A stretch of DNA of 6,759 nt, taken from contig JAIJEI010000113.1 in assembly GCA_022739095.1 (NCBI GenBank), positions 1 to 6,759 on the forward strand, in the 5' to 3' direction. A program made the translations under genes and the position numbers. This document shows, in pieces, positions 2,962 through 6,759 of this stretch (position 1 is the stretch's first letter; the number at the start of each line of letters is the position of its first letter). The notes below the pieces were generated by a model, which was given only the letters and a program-made list of their open reading frames with translations, searched no databases and was not told where the DNA came from. This stretch comes from Bifidobacterium sp. GTDB lineage: Bacteria > Actinomycetota > Actinomycetes > Actinomycetales > Bifidobacteriaceae.

Positions 2962-5661
2962 CTACAACTTCTCAATAGGCGCTACGCGGAGCATGAGGCG
3001 TTTGACGCCGGCGGAACCGAAGTCCACGGTGATTACCGAATTGCGGCCCTTGTCTTGCGCGTCGGTGACCTTGCCGAGACCGTACTGGTCGTGGCTGATC
3101 ATGTCGCCCACGGCGAAGTCGGCGATATTCAGGCCATTGTCCTTGGTGAGCTTCGAGCTGGGCACGGCAGAGCCGGTCGAACCGGATTTCGGCGTGGTAC
3201 GGCGCGTGGTGACTTTGCCGCCACGGGTGCCACCATATGAACCGGACGAAGAACCGGAACGGGAACGCGACCCGTAAGACGACCCCGAACCGGAGCCTGA
3301 AGAACCATAGGACGAACCCGAACGGGAGCGGGAACCATAGGAGGACGAGCCGGAGCGGGAACCATACGACGATGAACGGGAACCATACGAGGAGCCGGAA
3401 CCCGAGCCATACGACGACCCATACCGCGACCGCGACCCATAGGACGAACCCGAACCGGACGAACCACAGGAGCCGAACGTCGACGACCCGCCAAACGTGG
3501 CACCGCCGAAATCGTCATCATCCCAGCCGCCCAAATCGTCGGCGAATCCATCGGTTTCCCAGCTGGCGCGCATACGCTCCACACCGGCTTCACGGCGTTT
3601 CCAATCAATCAGCGAATCCGGAATCTCGTCGAGGAATTGGCTGGGCATCATGTCGGCGGCCTGGCCCCACTGGGAGCGGACGGCGGCGCGCGTGACATAC
3701 AGCCGTTGCTTGGCACGCGTGATGCCCACATAGGCGAGTCGGCGTTCCTCCTGCAGTTCAGTGGTGTCTTCCATCGAACGCGAATTCGGGAAAGTGCCCT
3801 GTTCCATGCCGGTCAGGAACACCACCGGGTATTCGAGGCCCTTGGCGGTGTGCAAGGTCATGAGCGTCACCTTGCCGGAGTCCTCCGCCTCGCCGGGTAG
3901 TTGGTCGGAGTCGGCCACAAGCGCGGTGGTCTCCAGGAATGCGGACAGCGTGGCATCGGGCGTGTTCTGTTCGAATTCGGCGGCGGTGGACTGCAGCTGG
4001 GAGAGGTTCTCCAAGCGGGAGGCGTCCTGCGGGTCCACGGATTTCTCAAGTTCGGACCTCAAGCCCGACTTCTCCAATACTTCGGCCACGATCTCGCTGG
4101 GCTTGGAGTCGTGCGCGCGCGTGAACTGCGAGAGCGCGCCCATCAGATCGCGGAATGCTCGTAGCGAGGTGGCGGTGCGTGTCGGCACCTCGATCTCATC
4201 CAAGTGCATGAGTGCGTAGAAGAAGCTGGTGCCATGCTCGCGCGCGTAGGCGAGCAGCACGCCTTCGGCGCGGTCGCCAAGCCCACGCTTGGGCACGTTG
4301 AGAATACGGCGTAGATTCACATCGTCGTCCGGATTGACGAGCGCCTGCAAATAGGCCAGCGCGTCCTTGATTTCGCGACGTTCGTAGAACTTGGTGCCGC
4401 CGACGAGCTGATACGGCTGATTCGTGTTGATCAGCGCCTCTTCGAGCGAGCGGGATTGGGCGTTGGCGCGGTACATAATCGCCATGTCGGAGTAGGCGAT
4501 GCCCTCTTCGGCGTGCAGACGCGCGATTTCGGTGGCTACCCACCGGGCCTCCTGCTGGGCGTTGTCTGCCGCGTAGCCGACGATCGGCTCGCCCTTGCCG
4601 AGAGCGGTCCACAGTTTCTTGGGCTTGCGGCCCTCGTTGTTGCTGATCACCGCGTTGGCCGCGTCCAGAATGGTCTGCGTCGAACGATAGTTCTGTTCGA
4701 GCATGATGGTCTTGGCGTTCGGGAAGTCCTGCTCGAAGTCCTGAATGTTGCGGATGTCGGCGCCACGGAACGCGTAGATGGACTGGTCGGAATCGCCCAC
4801 CACGGTAATCCAGGCGGGGCCGGACTTGCCGGCATTCGGCGCGCCCGGGATGGCCTTCTCCCCCGTGTCCACACCGGCCAGCTCGCGCACAAGTACGTAC
4901 TGGGCGTGGTTGGTGTCCTGATACTCGTCGACCAGAATGTAACGGAAGCGGTGATGATAGTACTCGGCGACGGCCGGGTCGGTGCGCAGCAACTCGACCG
5001 TACGGCCGATCAGATCGTCGAAGTCGACGGCGTTGGCCAGGGCCAGGCGATGCTCGTATTCGGCGTAGATCACCGCGTAGATGGCTTCGAGGTCGCCTAC
5101 CGTGCCAAACTGGTAGCCGCGCTGGCCGGGCGTGAAGTCGGGCGCGTGGACGGCGAGGTTTTCCTTCCAACCGGTCAGGTTGTTCTTGAGGTCGGAGATG
5201 TGGCCGAGAATCGAGCGTGGGGTGTAGCGCTTGATGTCGAGGTTGAATTCGATGGCGATGATTTTGACGAGTCGCTCGGAGTCAGCGGAATCGTAGATGG
5301 AGAAGCCGGACTTCAGACCGATGGACTTGCCGTCGCGCCTCAGAATGCGCACGCAGGCGGAGTGGAAGGTGGAGACCCACATGCGCTGGGCCACCGGGCC
5401 GATCAGCGAGCCGAGTCGTTCGCGCATCTCGGCGGCGGCCTTGTTGGTGAAGGTGATGGCCAGAATCTGGCTCGGCCATGCGCCGAACTGGCTCAAGATC
5501 CAAGCGATGCGGCGGGTCAGCACGCGGGTTTTGCCGGAGCCTGCGCCGGCTCCGATCAGCAGCGCCTGACCGCGGTATTGCACGGCTTCCGCCTGCTGCG
5601 GGTTCAGGTCGCCCACGAGTTCCTGTGCGTTGCGTGCGATGACTTCCGGCTCGTCGTACAC
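2962..5661 (-). CDS. pcrA: UvrD/PcrA-family ATP-dependent DNA helicase with a Gly/Ser/Tyr/Arg-rich linker
   Basis: This superfamily 1A 3'-to-5' DNA helicase (PcrA/UvrD1) acts in repair, replication restart and clearing of RNA polymerase or recombinase. The 899 residues carry all motor motifs: LNPQQAEAV Q-motif (~20-28), Walker A GAGAGSGKT (37-45, Lys44), ITFTNKAA (motif Ia, 69-76), VDEYQDTN (motif II, Asp245-Glu246), VVGDSDQSIYAFRGA (motif III), QNYRS (motif IV), VTLMTLHTAKGLEYP (motif V, ~598-612) and EERRLAYVGITRAK (motif VI, ~638-651). A low-complexity stretch rich in SYGSR repeats fills about residues 720-815. It is followed by a Tudor-like domain (841-899: GDMISHDQYGLGKV, ending VAPIEKL) of the type that binds RNA polymerase in PcrA. 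Typical PcrA has about 720-780 residues; the linker accounts for most of the excess. A ~20-residue insertion precedes motif III. I chose GTG 5661-5659 because AGGGAGG lies 5 bases upstream; ATG 5691 and GTG 5706 lack one. It diverges from xpt. Confidence 0.95.
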   Translation of the reverse strand: MYDEPEVIARNAQELVGDLNPQQAEAVQYRGQALLIGAGAGSGKTRVLTRRIAWILSQFGAWPSQILAITFTNKAAAEMRERLGSLIGPVAQRMWVSTFHSACVRILRRDGKSIGLKSGFSIYDSADSERLVKIIAIEFNLDIKRYTPRSILGHISDLKNNLTGWKENLAVHAPDFTPGQRGYQFGTVGDLEAIYAVIYAEYEHRLALANAVDFDDLIGRTVELLRTDPAVAEYYHHRFRYILVDEYQDTNHAQYVLVRELAGVDTGEKAIPGAPNAGKSGPAWITVVGDSDQSIYAFRGADIRNIQDFEQDFPNAKTIMLEQNYRSTQTILDAANAVISNNEGRKPKKLWTALGKGEPIVGYAADNAQQEARWVATEIARLHAEEGIAYSDMAIMYRANAQSRSLEEALINTNQPYQLVGGTKFYERREIKDALAYLQALVNPDDDVNLRRILNVPKRGLGDRAEGVLLAYAREHGTSFFYALMHLDEIEVPTRTATSLRAFRDLMGALSQFTRAHDSKPSEIVAEVLEKSGLRSELEKSVDPQDASRLENLSQLQSTAAEFEQNTPDATLSAFLETTALVADSDQLPGEAEDSGKVTLMTLHTAKGLEYPVVFLTGMEQGTFPNSRSMEDTTELQEERRLAYVGITRAKQRLYVTRAAVRSQWGQAADMMPSQFLDEIPDSLIDWKRREAGVERMRASWETDGFADDLGGWDDDDFGGATFGGSSTFGSCGSSGSGSSYGSRSRYGSSYGSGSGSSYGSRSSSYGSRSGSSSYGSRSRSGSSYGSSGSGSGSSYGSRSRSGSSSGSYGGTRGGKVTTRRTTPKSGSTGSAVPSSKLTKDNGLNIADFAVGDMISHDQYGLGKVTDAQDKGRNSVITVDFGSAGVKRLMLRVAPIEKL
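3229..3453 (-). repeat. Imperfect tandem repeats coding for the SYGSR-rich linker of the helicase
   Basis: The coding strand repeats short degenerate units coding for S-S-Y-G-S-R-S or variants, about nine times by tyrosine count. On the plus strand they appear as recurring GGGAACCATA(C/G)GA-type blocks (for example around 3330-3395). Unit length varies with serine and glycine runs, and synonymous codons differ between copies. This suggests expansion by slippage followed by drift, with the reading frame preserved. The segment sits between the motor domains and the Tudor-like domain, so copy-number change would alter only the linker length. Confidence 0.75.
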
Positions 5662-5777
5662 TGTTGCCTCCCTTTGAATCGCGACATTCATGTTTACCAC
5701 ATGCACGAGTCAGCGTAGGACAACGTACACTTACGAGTATCCATATCATTCACTGACATATAGCAATGGGAGGTCTA
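5662..5777. promoter_or_regulatory. Divergent control region between the helicase and xpt
   Basis: This 116-base gap must carry promoters in both directions. For xpt the best -10 is TATCAT at 5744-5749 (five of six matches), giving a leader of about 20 bases. No good -35 accompanies it. For the helicase I see the AGGGAGG ribosome binding site (5673-5667) but no clear promoter boxes. An inverted repeat CATGT-5-ACATG (5689-5703) lies in the helicase leader and could be an operator. The gap before xpt is too short and lacks the conserved core for a purine riboswitch, unlike xpt-pbuX of Bacillus. Confidence 0.4.
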
Positions 5778-6359
5778 ATGCAGGAACTTGAGGAGCGAAT
5801 CCAAAGCGAGGGAACGGTGAAGGCGGGTGATGTGCTCAAGGTGGACGCGTTTCTGAACCACCAGTGCGACGTGCGTCTGTTCGACCGCATGGGTTCGGCA
5901 TGGGCCGCTCATTTCGCCGGCAAGCACATCACCAAGATTCTGACCATCGAGGCGTCCGGTATCGGCATTGCGTGCGTGGCGGCCCAGCATTTCGGCAATG
6001 TGCCGGTGGTGTTCGCTAAGAAGGCGCAGTCCATCAACCTTGATGGCGACCAGTACACCACCACGGTCTACTCCTTCACCAAGCAGAAGGAGTTCCCGGT
6101 GATCGTGGCCAAGAAGTATCTGAACGCCGGCGACCATGTGCTGCTTATTGACGATTTTTTGGCCAACGGCAAGGCGTTGCGCGGTCTGATCGATCTGTGC
6201 GAGACGGCCGGCGCCACGGTCGAGGGCATTGGTATCGCCGTGGAGAAGGGTTTCCAAGGCGGCGGCGACGCGCTGCGCGCCAAAGGCTACGATGTGGATT
6301 CGTTGGCCATTGTCGAATCCATGGATCCCGGAACCGGCGAAATCACGTTTAGACACTGA
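5778..6359 (+). CDS. xpt: Xanthine phosphoribosyltransferase
   Basis: The enzyme converts xanthine and PRPP to XMP and pyrophosphate in cytoplasmic purine salvage; XMP then feeds GMP synthesis. The 193-residue length is standard for the Bacillus-type Xpt family. Visible landmarks are MQELEERIQSEGTVKAGDVL at the start, Asn27 in AFLNHQ (the position that in Bacillus Xpt contacts the purine), ILTIEASGIGIA at 54-65, FAKKAQ (79-84), and the PRPP-binding motif VLLIDDFLANGKA at 121-133 with its Asp-Asp pair. A lysine in GIAVEKGFQ matches the C-terminal base-binding region. ATG 5778 is chosen because GGGAGG ends 4 bases upstream; the earlier ATG 5766 overlaps that site and adds four unconserved residues. 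The xanthine-family permease follows on the same strand, 59 bases downstream, making a salvage operon. Confidence 0.96.
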   Translation: MQELEERIQSEGTVKAGDVLKVDAFLNHQCDVRLFDRMGSAWAAHFAGKHITKILTIEASGIGIACVAAQHFGNVPVVFAKKAQSINLDGDQYTTTVYSFTKQKEFPVIVAKKYLNAGDHVLLIDDFLANGKALRGLIDLCETAGATVEGIGIAVEKGFQGGGDALRAKGYDVDSLAIVESMDPGTGEITFRH

Positions 6360-6364
6360 GCACA

Positions 6365-6394
6365 TTGTTTGCTCCCGCCAGCGGGAGCAAACAA
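6365..6394 (+). other. Perfect inverted repeat between xpt and the permease gene
   Basis: TTGTTTGCTCCCGC (6365-6378) and GCGGGAGCAAACAA (6381-6394) are exact reverse complements with two bases between them. As RNA this gives a 13-bp stem with a four-base loop, starting 5 bases after the xpt stop. On the plus strand it is followed by an A-run (6393-6397), not a T-run. On the minus strand the run of Ts precedes it. So it is not a canonical terminator in either direction. A role as partial terminator, processing site or mRNA stabiliser that sets the xpt-to-permease ratio is inferred. Confidence 0.75.
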
Positions 6395-6418
6395 AAAGGG
6401 AACAGAGAAAAGAGAATC

Positions 6419-6759
6419 ATGTCAGAGAAGAAAACCAAGAATTCCATATCATTTGAGGCATTGTCCTCGCTGGACGCGCCCGTATCCTTCTGGAAGGGCA
6501 TTCCATTCGGCCTGCAGCATGTGATGGCCATGTTCGTGGCCAACCTTGCCCCGATCTTCATCGTCGTATCCGCCGCGAAGATGACGCCGGCCCAGTCGGC
6601 CACAATCATTCAGGCCGGTCTGCTGGTGGCAGGTCTCGGTACCTGTCTGCAACTGTATGGCGCGTGGCTCATCGGCTCGCGTCTGCCGATGGTCACCGGC
6701 ATCTCCTTCACCTACGTGGCGGCCGCCGTGGCGATCTGCGCGGACAAGGGCTATGGCGC
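6419..6759 (+). CDS. pbuX: NCS2-family xanthine/uracil permease, N-terminal part (cut by window edge)
   Basis: The first 113 codons of a nucleobase:cation symporter-2 family membrane protein are present; the gene runs off the right edge, and family members have about 430-460 residues. After a polar N-terminus of about 25 residues comes the first transmembrane segment, FWKGIPFGLQHVMAMFVANL, with the family's conserved Gln-His pair (Gln33-His34). Next are a second helix region (SATIIQAGLLVAGLGTCLQL) and the signature YGAWLIGSRLPMVTGISFTY, which matches the family's G-x-R-L-P-x-V-x-G-x-S-F pattern. Xanthine is the likeliest substrate because xpt is directly upstream; uracil or another purine cannot be excluded. 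ATG 6419-6421 has only a weak purine-rich stretch (AGAGAA) close upstream. It is probably co-transcribed with xpt through the intervening hairpin. Confidence 0.92.
   Translation, partial: MSEKKTKNSISFEALSSLDAPVSFWKGIPFGLQHVMAMFVANLAPIFIVVSAAKMTPAQSATIIQAGLLVAGLGTCLQLYGAWLIGSRLPMVTGISFTYVAAAVAICADKGYG

Noticed and set aside
3229..3453. CRISPR-like array
   Set aside because: The repeats are degenerate, contiguous and in frame with the helicase; there are no unique spacers of constant length.
4196..5170. A 324-codon minus-strand open frame overlapping the helicase in another frame
   Set aside because: The Arg-rich sequence is a frame-shifted reading of the helicase, which is intact in its own frame.
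4456..5718. A 420-codon plus-strand open frame opposite the helicase gene
   Set aside because: It lies entirely antisense to conserved helicase motifs and has no recognisable domain or ribosome binding site. Its Gly/Val/Asp-rich composition is typical of the complement of a high-GC gene.
5662..5777. Purine riboswitch upstream of xpt
   Set aside because: No conserved aptamer core is visible, and the plausible leader is only about 20 bases.
5775..6365. A 196-codon minus-strand open frame opposite xpt
   Set aside because: It is antisense to xpt, which has clear motifs and translation signals.
6360..6418. Rho-independent terminator after xpt
   Set aside because: The hairpin is strong but is followed by As on the plus strand and lacks a T-tract on the minus strand, so I list it as an inverted repeat without a termination claim.

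Overview
The window looks like chromosomal DNA of a Bifidobacterium, most likely the B. longum group. The basis is high GC with actinobacterial codon use, an actinobacterial PcrA/UvrD-type helicase, a cysteine-free S4, a DUF4418-type ABC transporter remnant, and an xpt gene followed by an NCS2 purine permease. The genus assignment comes from recognising protein sequences by eye, not from a database search.

Layout. From 1 to about 5690 the intact genes all lie on the minus strand. Reading in their direction (right to left): a 2.7 kb helicase gene (pcrA/uvrD); a short, promoter-equipped block of transporter debris; rpsD (ribosomal protein S4); a remnant of a plus-strand acyltransferase gene; a histidine-phosphatase-family gene; and the first codons of a DUF948-like membrane protein that runs off the left edge. 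From about 5750 the direction switches. xpt (xanthine phosphoribosyltransferase) and the start of a xanthine/uracil-family permease run on the plus strand as a purine salvage pair, cut by the right edge. The helicase and xpt are divergent and share a short 116-bp gap.

How the genes work together. xpt and the permease form a clear functional unit: uptake of xanthine or a related purine, then conversion to the nucleotide with PRPP. A perfect 14+14 base inverted repeat sits between them. It is followed by an A-run rather than a T-run, so it looks like an intercistronic processing or stability element more than a classical terminator. rpsD and the helicase are housekeeping genes with their own transcription signals.

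What stands out. (1) The helicase carries a roughly 95-residue Gly/Ser/Tyr/Arg repeat segment of the SYGSR type between its motor domains and its C-terminal Tudor-like domain, resembling the low-complexity domains of eukaryotic FUS-like proteins. (2) The stretch 2219-2820 reads as a collapsed ABC-transporter operon: the start of a DUF4418 protein fused in frame to an internal slice of an FtsX/MacB-type permease, which then runs out of frame into the last ~50 codons of an ABC ATPase. A good promoter and ribosome binding site still precede it. (3) The stretch 1076-1303 is a remnant of an SGNH-type acyltransferase that has lost its 5' part and apparently an internal piece including the catalytic Asp-x-x-His block. 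Together these suggest that the gaps between the housekeeping genes here are sites of gene decay by deletion. I found no tRNA, rRNA, CRISPR array, insertion sequence or complete mobile element.
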